Source: Pyrrhoderma lamaoense (Eukaryota > Basidiomycota > Agaricomycetes > Hymenochaetales > Hymenochaetaceae). From it: 64,000 bases of DNA. The stretch is from contig NBAZ01000012.1 in the NCBI GenBank assembly GCA_002794735.1, forward strand, positions 124,001 through 188,000, in the 5' to 3' direction. Within the stretch, counting starts at the first letter, position 1; every line of letters begins with the position of its first letter. Below the pieces are notes generated by a model. It made no database searches. It was not told the origin of the DNA and saw only the letters and a program-made list of their open reading frames with translations. Shown here one piece after another: positions 36,489 to 49,400 of this stretch. Both the position numbers and the translations under genes were made by a program.

Positions 36489-37204
36489 TCACCAATCGCA
36501 TGATTCCACGAGGAATCTAGATATTTTTTCTATGCCTTCCTTGTCATCTTCGTCAAAACCTCGGGGCGCTAAGCAGTCAAGATCCAGAACACCAATACAA
36601 CGGCCTTCAAGTATCAGTGGACAAACTATCTCACTTTTTGTATTCCCATCGCAGGCGATATGGCCAGGATATGCATTGACGTCAGGAACAAGAACAGTTT
36701 TTGCCTGGATATATGCATCAGCACAAACCCCACGAGCTTTTCCAGGAGAGGTATTGATAAATTGGCAAGCCGGTTTTCCACAAAACGGGCCTAGTAAGAG
36801 TTTTCCTTCACCCGCTACACGGTAACCTTCTTTGATAGGAGAAATTGAAGGCGTTGGAAATAGGGATGAATCGATATAAAACCCTTTTAAAGTATGAACA
36901 TCAAAGTTCTTGAGAAGATATTTGGGAGAGACCCTAAAAACTAACCACACCAATTTACTGCTTTATCTCCAGAGCCGAAATGAGTTTCAAATGCAAGAAG
37001 TGATGTATAAACCAGCGACGAAGCATTCGCGCAATTCGAGATCTTTTCGATTTGAATTACCTTTTTCATGCCTTTGATATAGAGAAGAACATACCCAAGT
37101 TCTTTGGCTCGAAAGCAAATTCACGAGTTGACCGTAGACATGATCCCAGAAATCTTTTTTTGAAATAACATCGGGGGTAAAAATGAGGAATCCGCATGCG
37201 GCAT
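36489..37204 (-). CDS. Free methionine-(R)-sulfoxide reductase (GAF-domain fRMsr); frame broken by one base
   Basis: Three exons on the minus strand, 37204-37095, 37042-36946 and 36883-36489; about 200 residues. A single GAF domain fills the protein: DKAVNWCGFYID, GPFCGKPACQFI, ARGVCADAY, VPDVNAYPGHIACD, SEIVCPLI and GVLDLDC. The cysteines in FCGKPAC and RGVC correspond to the catalytic and resolving cysteines of fRMsr, which reduces free Met-R-sulfoxide with thioredoxin in the cytosol. The start MPHADSS is typical of the family, but the frame then slips: the C run on the coding strand (37173-37177 on +) is one base short between residues 10 and 12. No intron could explain this (only a 16-nt gap is available). 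Divergent from the GLTP gene, 173 bp apart. Confidence 0.88.
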
Positions 37205-37377
37205 GTGTAGGCAACGTCGCGGGAGGTTATGCCTACACTCAGGGAGAAGAGATCCAAATTAATTCTAAATTAGAATTTTGAAACTGAGCTGGATTTGAAT
37301 GTCTAATTATGGATGATCAGCGATCGTGATCTTGGATGCTATCGAGACGAGACTAGCAAACGATAACTTCTACCATC

Positions 37378-38245
37378 ATGCCACCCTACTTTCAACGTGA
37401 AAGTGTCAAGGTAACTCTTACATCTCTGTGTGAACTCTGACTTATCTGAACTCTGATTGCTCCATGCGCCAAAGTCATTCGCAGATGTGACTATCACCGA
37501 CGCGGGCGTCAACACTGTAGAATTCCTGAAGGCGGCGGAGGGTGTTGTCGGGATCTTTGGTATGTTGGCTTATTCTTGTCATAATGTTATTTTCAATAAT
37601 GCTTCCGTGTGTTTGATAGGTATTTTAAACTCATCCTTACTAAATCCCGTTTCCAGTGATCTCAGCGGTAATATCACCGTGAGTTTATACAAGCTTGCCT
37701 TAATGGTTATGTGAGTTAAGTATTTGATTTATCTACTAGAAAGTGAGAACCCGCTACAACCAAACTCCGGATAAATCGGATACCCTTGAAAATCTCGTCC
37801 GAAACGAGATAGCTGAGAAGAAGAAGGATGCAACTCAAGGTTTACTGTGGCTCATCCGTGGCCTTTCCTTCACATGCAAAGCGATTCAGCAGACTCAAGC
37901 AGACTCTGCAAAACAATTATCCGCTGCATTCAATGAATCATATGCCAACACCCTTAAACCGCACCACAGCTTCATAGTAAGACCGATTTTCTCGGTTAGT
38001 AGTGCTTATATTCTGCAACGTGAGACGTTTCAAACTCATAACATTTCAAGGCCGCTATGAGTGCCTGCCCAAAGCGCGAAGTTCTCTACGACGGATTGAG
38101 GAAAAAGGAGGAACATGATGAGGGCGAAGATGCGACTCAAGAAGAGTTGGATACCATGCTCAATGCTTGGCTTGATGCACTGGCTAAGATTGTAGCTCGG
38201 ATTGAAGCCTTCTTCGAGGAAAATAACTACAAGAAAGGACTATGA
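37378..38245 (+). CDS. Glycolipid transfer protein (GLTP fold)
   Basis: Five exons: 37378-37410, 37475-37559, 37620-37678, 37740-37994, 38051-38245, 208 residues, all junctions in phase. The sugar-binding residues of GLTP are in place: Asp/Asn/Lys in SDLSGNITKVR, the Trp in LLWLIRGLSFT, and the His in LKPHHSFIVRPIFSAAM. Length equals that of the human and fungal family members. GLTP moves glycosphingolipids such as glucosylceramide between membranes in the cytosol. There is no signal peptide or membrane span. It shares a 173-bp divergent promoter with the fRMsr gene. Confidence 0.94.
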
Positions 38246-41200
38246 TTGAACCCGGAGGGTTTATCTACAATAGGAATGTAATTCTCCATAACGCCGTCGA
38301 GGAAGTTTACAACATTGATACAGAAGTGAATCATTTCCCTCATTGTGGCTCGGTCATAGTAGTTAGAACTGAAATTAGTCGCGGAGACTAAAGAGATAAA
38401 AACCAGTTTTCTTATAGATCGGGTCGAGCGGGTAAACGTCTGAAGGGCTAAATCAATCTCGGGACATTTCAAGCACTCTCCTAAGTTCTATAGCTCTCGA
38501 AGAAAGGAGAGAATAGATCCGAACTCCTTCGGACGATTTACAGTCCCCCTTGTATCTATTTTGTCCTAAGCACTATTTCTTATCTTGACGTGAGGTGGAT
38601 AACCAGGATACACCTAGTTATCATCAGAAATGGCGATAGGGGGTGGTACATAAGAATAAGTAGATAAGATTTGAAAAAAAATACCGTGCTTTCTCTTTAT
38701 GTATTCTTGTTCCAATGGGCGATACCTAGAGAGATTCAGACCAAAAGATCTAAGAACTGTATCTAAAGTTCCTACCACACTCGTACGCGTAAAGAGGGGA
38801 TTAGACGTCGGAGAATCGTCTGCTGAATACAGCATCCGTTCAATTACATTCATACCTGCATTTATTCAATTATAGCCTCAGCCTATAAATCTACAGCATA
38901 GGATAACGTACTAAGATTCAGTGGCACCTTCACTAATCTCACGGTCAGGACTTCTCACCTTCTATTCTGTTCCCTGCTTTCACTACCCACTATATGACTT
39001 TAAGCCCTTGCAGTCCCTTTTATAACACCAAGGCCGCTCATTGGTCAGGAGTGAGAATACTGTATTGTTATTGATTGAGATATGTTCCTCGGCAGGAACG
39101 TCGGAAACGAATTCTAACCTTCCAATTGGCCCGGGCAAAGGGATCTGTATGAACTGACCTTATGTGGTCCTACTGCATAGGGACGCGGATTATCCACAAT
39201 GTGGACTATGTCCTTTATATGTATATGTATATAATATATCTTTACTACAATCTACCAAATTTAATTTATGAAAGAAAAGAAAAAGTAAATAAGTGAGATT
39301 TATAATCCATCTTGTATGCTTACAACTATTGTTATAGGTTATAGACGAAGGGCATCTATGTCCACTTTTTCAAAAACCTTTTAGCTAGCTAACTAAGCAG
39401 GGGACAGCCATTCTGAACGTCGAGGACACCATAGTCTCACGGCAATATGAGAAGAAGCGGAAGTATAGCAGGTGATCTGTGGTGACTCCCTTCACTAGGT
39501 TTTGGTATTATGCGCGTTTACCCTTCCAACGAGTTTTATTTTAATCGTTCTGCTTTCCAGACGACAAGGAGCATCTTAACACACGCGTTGCAGGACCTAG
39601 CTTCATAGAATAAGTGATTCCCCTCCCCTCCTTCTCCCTTAGACAATGCCGGCCCTTTCGGCCGACCCAATTCAGCACATTCTCCAATCTTTTCATCCAG
39701 AAGCCATCTACAAGAAGCAACTTACTTAACGTTACAGTCATTACCAGATACTTTACATCAGAGCCAACAAAATCTAGCCATTGGTCCGAAATCCGAGTAG
39801 TCCGAATTGCAAATTTTCTATTCTCTCTCTCATCCCCCCTCCCTTTACAAATTCCCAGCAAGGTTTGATCCAAGACCCCATGTAAATTGTTTATCAGCAA
39901 GATTTTAAAGTTTCATCACTCATAAAAAAGAATAATGGACCCAATATAAGCTCTCAACGAATCAATTAATGAGAATGAGGAAAAAATTTACCATTTAAAC
40001 TTCCAAGTTTTTAAGCGTATTCCCTGGGTTTTTACATTAGCATTTTTTTTCGAGTAGTGAGACTCTTGACTTTGTTCACTCTCTTGCCCAAAGATCATTC
40101 ATTCTCTTTCCCTGTTGTGTTATTCGTAGTACACGTATGCCCCCTCCCCCCGCGTCACTCCATCCTCTCTCTCTCTCTCTCTCCCCTTCCCCTAGAACCT
40201 TCTTCGCTAATTCAGTTTCTCTCGTACCGGGCCGAGATCCATAAAGAGTACCGAAAGCTACACAGATTAGATACTAACTAACGAACGAACCTAAACTGTA
40301 GCGGGGGGAAGTTCGTTTTCTTCTTGGGAATAAGCTGATCCCTCTTGAGAGGACACTTAGTACCGAATCCAAGAAAAAAACAAAAAACATTAGCACACAT
40401 AAACTCCGGGCTGTGTGGATTATTCCCAACCCCCTCTCCCTCCTTGAATATGTATAGTGTATATATCAATAAACGCTGTTTCTTTTTTTCTTTTTTTCTA
40501 AGAGCCTTGTTAGTCCGAGTTCATTTTCCTCTTTTCTTCTTCTTCATAAGAGTATGCCGCGACTTCGGGGGGGAGGGAGAGGGGAAGGGGGGGGGTAAGT
40601 TATTTTTGAATTTTTAAAGGTGCCAGCGAGAAACTTTGCTTATGGTTGAGCCTCGTGTTTGCTCGGTTTATTTCAGTCGACTAATTCAACGTTTGACGAG
40701 TTTCTCATCACCATGCCGTGTTTTTCATCCATATACAGGTTATGCCAAAAGAATTTTTTTTGTATAGTATAGTGACAATGGGGAGGCCTAAAGACGTACT
40801 GATGGAAGTCTGTTGGTTACATCGGGGATCCCATCTCTTCTTGGTAAAGTATTATATTGATCATTGAAGTTACTTGAGGTTGTGTATAAATAAATAAAAT
40901 AAAGGAAATGGACCGGAGCTTTTTGTACTGTTCGTCTTCCAGGCAAAGGAAGAGAGGAAGACTCAATCCCAGCGCAACGTCCTCCGAAATTACCCTTTGC
41001 AATGATGGACACAAATGTATGGAGAAGTCTAGGTTTTGCTCTGCACATCACAGATTTAGATAAGGAAAGAAAAGAAAAGAATCAAAACTCAAAAGGAGAC
41101 TCATATTCAGGTTTTAGCACTCACCGCGCCGATTCAAGTACCTTGTGGTCAGCTTTGAAACTAGTATAAAACTTCTGGAATTCTGGTTTAAAACTCAAAA

Positions 41201-44200
41201 TGTCGCGGCACATGCTGTTGTTGCTTGCCTTGGAAAGAGTTTGGTGGAAGGTTTTTCAATGCCCGAAATTTCGAAAAATCCTGTTTTAGTATGAGATCCC
41301 TAAAGGTATGTATGATGTGAGAGAAACGTAAGAGAAAACAACCCCGAACTTTGTTAGGACACTCGTCGGACAAAGGGTCATGGTTATCTCACGAACTCGT
41401 TCCAAGTAGTGAAGGCTTCACGTCATGTTTATTCCAGAGTGCAGATGTACCCCCATAATTACCAATACAAATGTGTTGCGTAAGCAATACGATACGAACC
41501 TAGACGATGCTGTATCCCTTCAATATTCTGCCGATAAAGAAGTACTTCCGGGGCTTGTGAAGCAATACGGTCGCAATGAGAAAAAAGAAAGAAAGACGGG
41601 ATTGTATCTATGTATGTATATCTGTTTGTAAACGCCGCAACGACCCATCAGATGGGGAGACATTACCTCATCATCATTTATGTACTCCATAACCTAATGT
41701 GAACCTTTTTCACTTGGACTTCCAAAATGTCGTATAACGGCTGTGTGGTCTGAACTTGGATTCTGGTGTGAATCTCCCGCCATGTCTAAAAACCTGAGAA
41801 AAGCCAGACATGGAAGTGGGTCGTCTGACCCCCTCGCGATCCTCGGCTATACAGGTCTAGAGCGAGAGTACATTATTTTGGATTTGCAAACCCGCTTGGG
41901 AGCATGGCTAAAGGAGACATTTGAAGATGTCGCGTAGATAACATCAAGATTAACGCTCCCCTTCCTGTAAGTCCACGGGCATAGCATTGCTTAAGATATG
42001 AGGCTAACGTTTTCGTATTCTTCAACTCAAACTCTCTGGGTCCTGAAACTGATTCAAACAGGCACAGGGATGCTTTGGAAAAGAACGCGCGAGATTCTAA
42101 ACATAGGGCTTTGTGAACTGAGTTCGCCGGAGGCGTTGCCTATCTTCTAGTTCTAGAGACACCGAGTTTTTAGAGCGTTGTACATTTTCTACATGCAAGT
42201 CAAAAGAAAAACTGTAGGGCGCACATGCGTGCGATGGTTTTTCTGAGATTGAGAGCCCCATGAAACCCTCGAACGTCTTGGAGGTTGGGAATGGGTTTTT
42301 GGTAATACAAGAAAATCCCGAGGCGCTTCAGTACTCACGGAAGGAAACGATTTACGTTTAGTAGTGAACCACGGAAATGAATTATTTTTCCTCGGACATG
42401 GCGATGCCATGCATCACCCCCTCTACACTTGCGGATAGAATACGAGATAAGTAAGCACTCAAATTTCGTGACTGGGAAAATGAGAAATGAGTTTCGATAA
42501 TGACCCATGAGGGGGCGAAAAATAGATTGCTTATTTAGGGAGCGGAGTTTTAGGTCAATTATCCATGAGTAGAATTCTCTTCTTTTGTAGTGTCCCTTTC
42601 ACACAATTGCATCATATCAGAAAAAACGAGAGTAAAAAGTGTCGTACGGACATGGTTTCGTATCGGGAACTTTGATACCTCAAGAGAGCGATGAAGAGAT
42701 ACAAACAGCATGTTATCACTGATACAAAGTGGGGGGCCGTGATCTTTAGAGATGGCTGAATATAGTGAGGTTTTACAATTTAACATTACATTAGTTCTGG
42801 TGTGCTAATCCCTGGATCGAATCAGAGAAGGACAATGTACATGTACATTTGTACACTACTTCCCTTGTAACCTTTCAGCGGGAATTTTGCTCCTTCGGAA
42901 TAAAATTTATGTCCCTGCCCGAGGATTGCGCGGGTGCTATGCTTAACCCGTTGTGCTTGCAAAAAAAGAAAAAGAAAAAAAAAAGATCAAGTACAGTATC
43001 TCGGCGTGCGACTTCCGGACGAACTGGCGGAAATAAAATTATCGCGTATAGCCTGAGGGAGCACTTTTTTCGAACCCAGAAATCAAATCTACAAAAAACA
43101 TTGAAAATGGAAAGATCCCCAACGCTTTTGGATGATGTATCATGGATCTCTGAGCGACGGTAGGAATTCAAAAGCATCCTGGACAACGACGAGTTTTTCA
43201 TTTTTTTTTATAAAGTTATTTTTTTTAGTTTCGGATTGACCGAGATGTCCGGTCCGCGCCAGACTTCCGACTTCCAGGGTCCAATGGCTCGAATAAGATT
43301 TAGGTTGGTTCAGATTAGCGGGAGGAGTAAATAAAAAAGATTTGGATTTTTAGATTTAGCCTGCGAATCGTAATCAACTCAGGGTCCTTTAGTGATACAC
43401 ATCACCGATCTGGATTATTCCCAATTTCAGGGCCTTATTTTATTTTTTTTTCTCTTGATTCTGATTCCTCAACTTCGGGGTGAATTTCCCTTCCAGACCC
43501 CCGTATTATATGTTGTCATGAATTTCTAATGTGTCCCCTCCTCCCTCCCTCCCTCTCCTCCCCCTCCCCCCCCACACCTCCTTTGACCAGATAAACCTGG
43601 TCCTCGGCTTTCCATTCACTCTCACCTCCCCGCCGTCGTGCGAATCTGAGGTGGTTAATAAGGTTATCGTTTCTCTCGACGAAAAACCAGGGAAACACAA
43701 GCACACGGATTTCATGGAAGAGTTTTTTAAAAGGGTCAATGCGCACTACTAAGTACTCATTTCTAAAGGGGAACGGAAATGGCTGCTTCCCGATGGATAT
43801 CCCCTATTTTTTTTTTGCCCCTCACACCTTCCTATTCGTAAAGCGTTCCTACTTTCCACTCTTTCACATCGGTCCAAACGAATTGTAGCACATGTGTAAC
43901 CTAGTTAGCCTACCTGATATCCGAACCTATTCCGCTCGTCGGCTACTAAAATAACGAGACAAGTTTGTCTTTGTTTGACAAGTTATATTGTTGCGAAATC
44001 ATATTTCTTGACCGATACTAGACATAAAAAGACTGTTGTTGTGCTGATGGGGGATGGGTATGGAAGCTAATGCAATATGAAAGAGATATAGTCGTGAGAA
44101 GAGTGGCCGATAATGCAGCTTTTTTGAAATAGTACACAGGAGTCCATCTTTAGAAGGTAATTTCGGAAATGTCGTCCCAGGAAATCAAGGTAAAAGAATA

Positions 44201-44425
44201 AAAAAAAAGTGGAAACAAAAGAGATAAGATACACAAAACATTCAAAAAAAAAGAAAACCGGATATCAAGAAACACACTCTGATACGCGATCTGATTGAGA
44301 TCTTGTGAAGTCCATAACGTCAAGAAAACAGAGCAAGTACGAAAGGCGAATGATAAATATTGTGGTGTTACAATCGAAGGAAAGCAATCAGAAGCCAGGA
44401 CAAGAAGAAGGTTCGTTGTAAACCG
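38246..44425. other. Gene-poor region between GLTP and WOPR copy 3
   Basis: 6.2 kb without a supported gene. Small frames exist on both strands (for example 38614-38853 minus, 79 codons, and 41743-41937 plus, 64 codons) but I recognise no family in them and cannot join them into a larger gene. Simple sequence includes a CT microsatellite near 40166-40190, an A-rich imperfect repeat near 42960-42986 and a CT-rich tract at 43530-43575. Confidence 0.45.
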
Positions 44426-45969
44426 TCACAATGGTCGGAACGAACGAAGCATTTCGTCATCCGCGGGCTCTCGGCGGAGTATCTGTTGTCCAGAACGAAG
44501 ATGATTGAGAGGAACCAAAGATCGGGAGCCGAGGCCCACTGGTGTGGTACTGGTAGGTGAAAGATACGTCTTAGAGAGAGGAAGCATTTGAGTGCCATCA
44601 GGAGTAGCTGGAGACGGAATCGATGAAGAAACCTGAGAAGAAGTTATGGATGGAGACGGGGATGGTGATAAGGGAGGATAACCAGGACTTAGGTGAGAAG
44701 TCGAAGAGACTGAGAGAGGCGAGAGACATGATCTCGTTACAGACGAAAGTCGGGGCAAGGGCGAGTCTCCGCGCGAAACTGAAGAGGATATCGCAAGTGG
44801 GGAGTTGACATAATTGCCAGGACTTGGTGGGAAAGACACCAAATGGGCCTGATCCCAGGGTGAATCTACGTGTAGGTGCATGGGTTGAATATGGGGGGAA
44901 GCACATGTGCTTGTACTTGGGAAACCTGATCACGGTCCGACGATGAGTTTTGTGAAGTAGTTGAGTTTCTCCGCGAAGCGCGAACTCGTGAACTCTCGGA
45001 AGGAAAGATATCTTTTGTATTATTGGCTCCTGATTTCTTGTTTGTTGAAGCAGTTCCAGAACGAGCGCGCTGGTAACATTCATGCGGGACCTTCAGATCC
45101 ACCAACAGTGGTATGTCATCTACTGTATGAAGTCCATCTAGGGTATCTTCTGTATAGTACGCGTCTGTTTGTAAGAAACACAAAAAATGACATGACTATC
45201 AGAAAGGTGTGCTTGGATGACAGGTTGTTCAGAACACGGTTGATACGCACTCATATGCCACTTTCTGAGACTCCCACCAGTATTGACCCATGCTGAATAG
45301 GTTTGTTTAACGAGAGGTTGGCGACGGGGAAGTTGGATCGGATATGACGATGAGGGAAAAGATTCACGATGATGTCTATTGACAAGTTTTCCGTTAGATT
45401 ACGAGATTAAGGACTGAATACATGAGATTTCGATAGCTTGCCTAAGTAATCGGTTTCTTTCTGCCGCCTGAGCCTCGGCCGTGTCCCAGTCCTTTTCCAC
45501 ATATAACAAGAAGTCCTAGAGGCGGCGATCAGAGAAAGAAGCAAGGAACGGAATGTATTGTGTGCGAAATGGTGCGGCGCATGATTGCTTGCATAATAAT
45601 AGACATTGACTCTTTTGACGCACTCGGAACAAGTAGTTCACTCGACGGGGGACATGCAAATTATGGGATACAAGTTACGATACTCACGTCTCGGACACGA
45701 GAAGGATGCCAATGGCGGCCTTCAGTAAAACGTTCCATGCCTACACCAGTTGCATCAGCCGCGGGAGAGCGTTCCTCCCAGATGTAGACGCATCCTGAAC
45801 GGAGAGCTGCACGATCCGCAGCGTCTAATCGGCGGGTAACCATAGGTAGAATGCCACAAAAGACGGCATGAAAGAGAATATTGGCATCATGCGTTGAACG
45901 GACACGGACACCTGTAGCTGTTGGTCTTTGGCTCGGGCGGATTTGGCAGCTCTTTGAGGGGGACGCCAT
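44426..45969 (-). CDS. WOPR-domain (Gti1/Pac2 family) regulator, copy 3
   Basis: Minus-strand exons 45969-45688, 45515-45442, 45375-45251 and 45164-44426. WOPR part a: VRVRSTHDANILFHAV, VTRRLDAADRAALRSG, VYIWEER, ERFTEGRHWHPSRVRDFLLYVEKD. Part b: LVKQTYSAWV, LRKWHMNAYYTEDTLDGL, HTVDDIPLL. The tail is Ser/Pro-rich and ends PADDEMLRSFRPL. Intron 2 begins with GC instead of GT, at the same phase-2 position as intron 3 of copy 2. In exon 4 the frame shifts between the first 90 codons and the Ser/Pro tail: either the six-base C run (44893-44898 on +) is one short (406 residues), or there is a 68-nt GT-AG intron at 44916-44849 (383 residues). Function as for copy 1: DNA-binding switch regulator, target unknown. 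Confidence 0.9.
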
Positions 45970-46102
45970 GAAGATTGGGTGTAAAAGAGTACGTCGGAGA
46001 CAAGTCTAGTGGTGCTCAGTAGTCAAGAGTGTAATATGATATTATAAGCTGCCGAAGGAGGGGGGTGGGGAGAGGGTCCCTGAACGAGACGGCGGAGAGA
46101 GA

Positions 46103-46109
46103 CTTTATA
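46103..46109 (-). promoter_or_regulatory. TATA box upstream of WOPR copy 3
   Basis: TATAAAG on the minus strand, about 135 bp upstream of the ATG of WOPR copy 3, followed by a leader toward the start codon. Confidence 0.4.
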
Positions 46110-46398
46110 CCGATCAGAAAAATAAGCGTCTCACCGGTAGGTTCGATAGCAAATCTATTTTATTGAGTGAATGATAAACGCACGAATAAGATCAATATAG
46201 CAGCCGGCAGAAGGCTCATATGGCATGTTTCTTGATGAACCTTTTGGCTTTGTTCTTTTATTTTCTTTTTCCTTCTTCACCAGTGCTAGAACGAGACTGA
46301 GTTGCCGATGCAACGGGGCAGTCTACGACCTCATCGCGAGGCCTCGTCTCAGTCTCAGGTCCGCGCGAATATATCGCTCTTGATCCCAAAATAAGCAT

Positions 46399-46429
46399 TA
46401 ATATTGATTTAATGTTTATATCAATATTA
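46399..46429. repeat. AT-rich perfect hairpin
   Basis: TAATATTGAT at 46399-46408 is followed after an 11-nt loop by its exact reverse complement at 46420-46429. All base pairs but two are A-T, so RNA stability would be low. No known function. Confidence 0.4.
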
Positions 46430-49400
46430 GATATCAATCGGACAGCGCTAGTCCGTACAAGCTAGTACCAGTAAAACCATGTCCTGCTTCTGCTCGGCGC
46501 TCGATTTGGGACTTGCCTGTATGTTGCGCCGTGGTCTTTTCCGAAGCCGAGGTGAATACAAAAATGGTCAGGGGACGCCCAAGCGGGAAGCAGTCAAGAG
46601 CCTAAATCTTGCTATCCCTAGTTCACAACGATCCGAACAGCAAGCGTTACTCCAATTCTTGTTATCACCCAGTGTATGTTTGGCCCATGCAACGAAGGGA
46701 CAAATCGCTCATCGGCGTTGTCACCATCATGATCATATCATCTGCTTTTCGATCAGACAACAGCAAAATCATTTGACAGTAGGGAAACAAGGCTAAAGTC
46801 CTTGCATAAAGTATCAACTGCGTCGTGATCCGGAAATTTTTGCGGTTTCTTATAAGATGTAGGTCGCCGCCAGAGGCACGTCTTGCGTCTTGTCGATACC
46901 GTCGGCTGTTACGATCAACGCTACATTGCGCTTCTTTTGAACCCAGTCACGGCACTCTTACTACAATGTTGTTTTCTACTTATAAGCCAGGGACTCCTTC
47001 GACGTTTACAAAATTTTAGGCGATAAAAGCATCTACATCAGGCTTCGATGATCAGACGTGCAGCTTACAAAAAACACTAGGGATCATGTCTCCTTGACAC
47101 TAGGGCGTCAAGACTAATGGCTGCTCTTTGATTGATACAAGAACAATAAGCAATCAAATCCCTTCATTCTGTTATGTCTTAATATTAATATAATACCAGT
47201 GATGCCCTTAACTAGTATTCATGAAACGAGATTCTATATCTCCGGAACGAACAAAGAATGTTATGTACTAGACCTGACTCGTAAGGAAACGTCTTCCTAA
47301 CTCAGTACCAGAGTTTCAGAATAAAAAGGTTGTCTAAGTACACGCAAGAAAGGATCTCCTGCTGTGCACCGTATCCAATACGACCGGGAGTTCAAGTTTA
47401 CGTCCGTTGAATCTTACTATCAGAAATAGCGATAGATACTCTCAATCTTTTCTCCTTGGTGAGCCAACGTTTAAAAATATCTTTTGCGTCGGTTTCTTGC
47501 TAAAATTTGCCTCCTTACTACTTTAATCATGCAATATGAGCTCAAATTAGTACATTCCATTTGATAAGGAACGTTCCCTGCAGTTCTTGTTAAAACTACG
47601 CCTTCCTCTGAAGGAAAATCTGCCCCTGGTGTCATCACAGGTCGGGAGACCACCTGGAACTCACGACCAAATATACACAATTCATACCCGCGGAATGGCG
47701 TCTTCTTTCCCTTCTTCTAATCCATCGCGCGAGAGCGTCGGAGGAAGTCTGGATAAGTATGTCTGTCCCCCCTTCCCCCATCTGTTCTGTCTATGCTTTA
47801 AGGTGTGCAACTCCGGGTGATGCGCAAAGTAAGACAAACTCAAAATAAACCTTCAATATACCTGATATTATGGGGCCCCAAGAGGCATAACTTGGAAGAG
47901 CGGGGATCTTACACGCGTGTGATACTCATTATTACACAGATTGATGAAAACATCAACAGAAATATCCCAAAGCTAATATTCGGTATTGCACATGCACAGT
48001 TAACTTATATACATACACACTGCTATGTGTAGCTTTTTGTAAACGGTATGCGCTGAAGTCATATCGCCGTTCAAAAAAACCGGGGACGCCACACCCTAGC
48101 CGCTTCTCCTCCGCCTTAATCCTTTCTCTAGCTCTTTTCATAGCACTCAAAGGCTCCGTAGGTTACTGTAAGACTTCCATGATTGTATTCCTCGTTCTAG
48201 ATTCTCATTTTTATCCTATCTATCAGGTCACAGAGTAGTAAGCGCTTCTATTCCGCCCGATGCGACTCATTAATTGCATGCAGACAAGGAAGGGAGGGTC
48301 CGCCCCGGGCACTTTAGTGTTAACATGTAGTTCGTCATTCGTCCCCCCTTTCTCATGTTCCGTAAACCCGCATGATTCTATCACTGAAGAAGGAGAGCTA
48401 ACACGGTTTCAGCAAAATGTTGACTTAAGTCCTTTTTTGGATACCATTCTTGGTTACTCAACTAAATTTACAAGTAACTTAACCCCCCACCGGATCTGTC
48501 TCATTAATCTCCTGTTAATGTTAATACTTTTATCAAATTACATACTAGACTCTGACGTTTAAATGCTAACACTCAAACGAAATGAAGACCTAATAAGTTA
48601 TAAATCCTTCTTGGTGTAATCCTTAGTTTGGTTTAGTGAAATCATTACCGTATTGTTTCTCATCTAAATTACCCTTAGCATTGCCATCTTTGACCCCTCA
48701 AGTTTTTACATATAAACTATAGAAACGAATAACTCAAAATAGTTAGGTGAGGAACATTTAAGGCAAAATAGGTAAAATAGACTCGTTTACATTTCTTCCT
48801 CTGAATCGCTTATACGACTACGCGCCAATTGTTCGTTAGCCGTGTAAATGCTCTGATCTCTAGACCTAGACCAGTTTTTATTCCTTTTCTCCGCCTTACT
48901 CCGTTGTCCGTTCGTCGACTCGCGAACGGTCGCAAGGGGCTCGGGTTTGAACAAACCACGTACATACACAAATCAGCCTTAGCGCTCGAAGATCAGAGAT
49001 TATGATTTTCCTTGAAACCTCGACCCTTTTCCGCTCGTTAACCTATTTTTCCGTGGTGGTTTTCACCCTTTTAGGAAATGAGAACTATTCTTTCTTACTT
49101 CCACCCTTTTAGTCCACCCTTTATATACATTCGAACCTGACCATGGAAGCACATTTTTTATGAGGAGTGGTAGAACCAGCTATAGGTCATGCGTCTGTAG
49201 ACCATATGCTTACCTTCGAATTTCACTTCCTCTTTCTCCCTACCCCCTCAAAATTTCGCGATCCATTTTGTCTCACTGATGTTCCGCCGGAAACTGGAAC
49301 ACCATTCGCCCATCGCGTAAATATTACCATATTGGTTCTTAGGGCGGTTACTAAGGGCCAAACTTTATCTGATGGTGGTGTATTTTTTTTAATAAACACT

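Noticed and set aside
38227..38853. Minus-strand gene made of frames at 38853-38614 and 38472-38227
   Set aside because: No family match, and no splice sites that join the two frames convincingly.
13463..39913. TTAAAGTT-like WOPR binding cores (near 13463, 15355, 39905, 62645) as autoregulatory sites
   Set aside because: An AT-rich 8-mer is expected a few times by chance in 64 kb on two strands, and the hits are not concentrated upstream of the WOPR genes.
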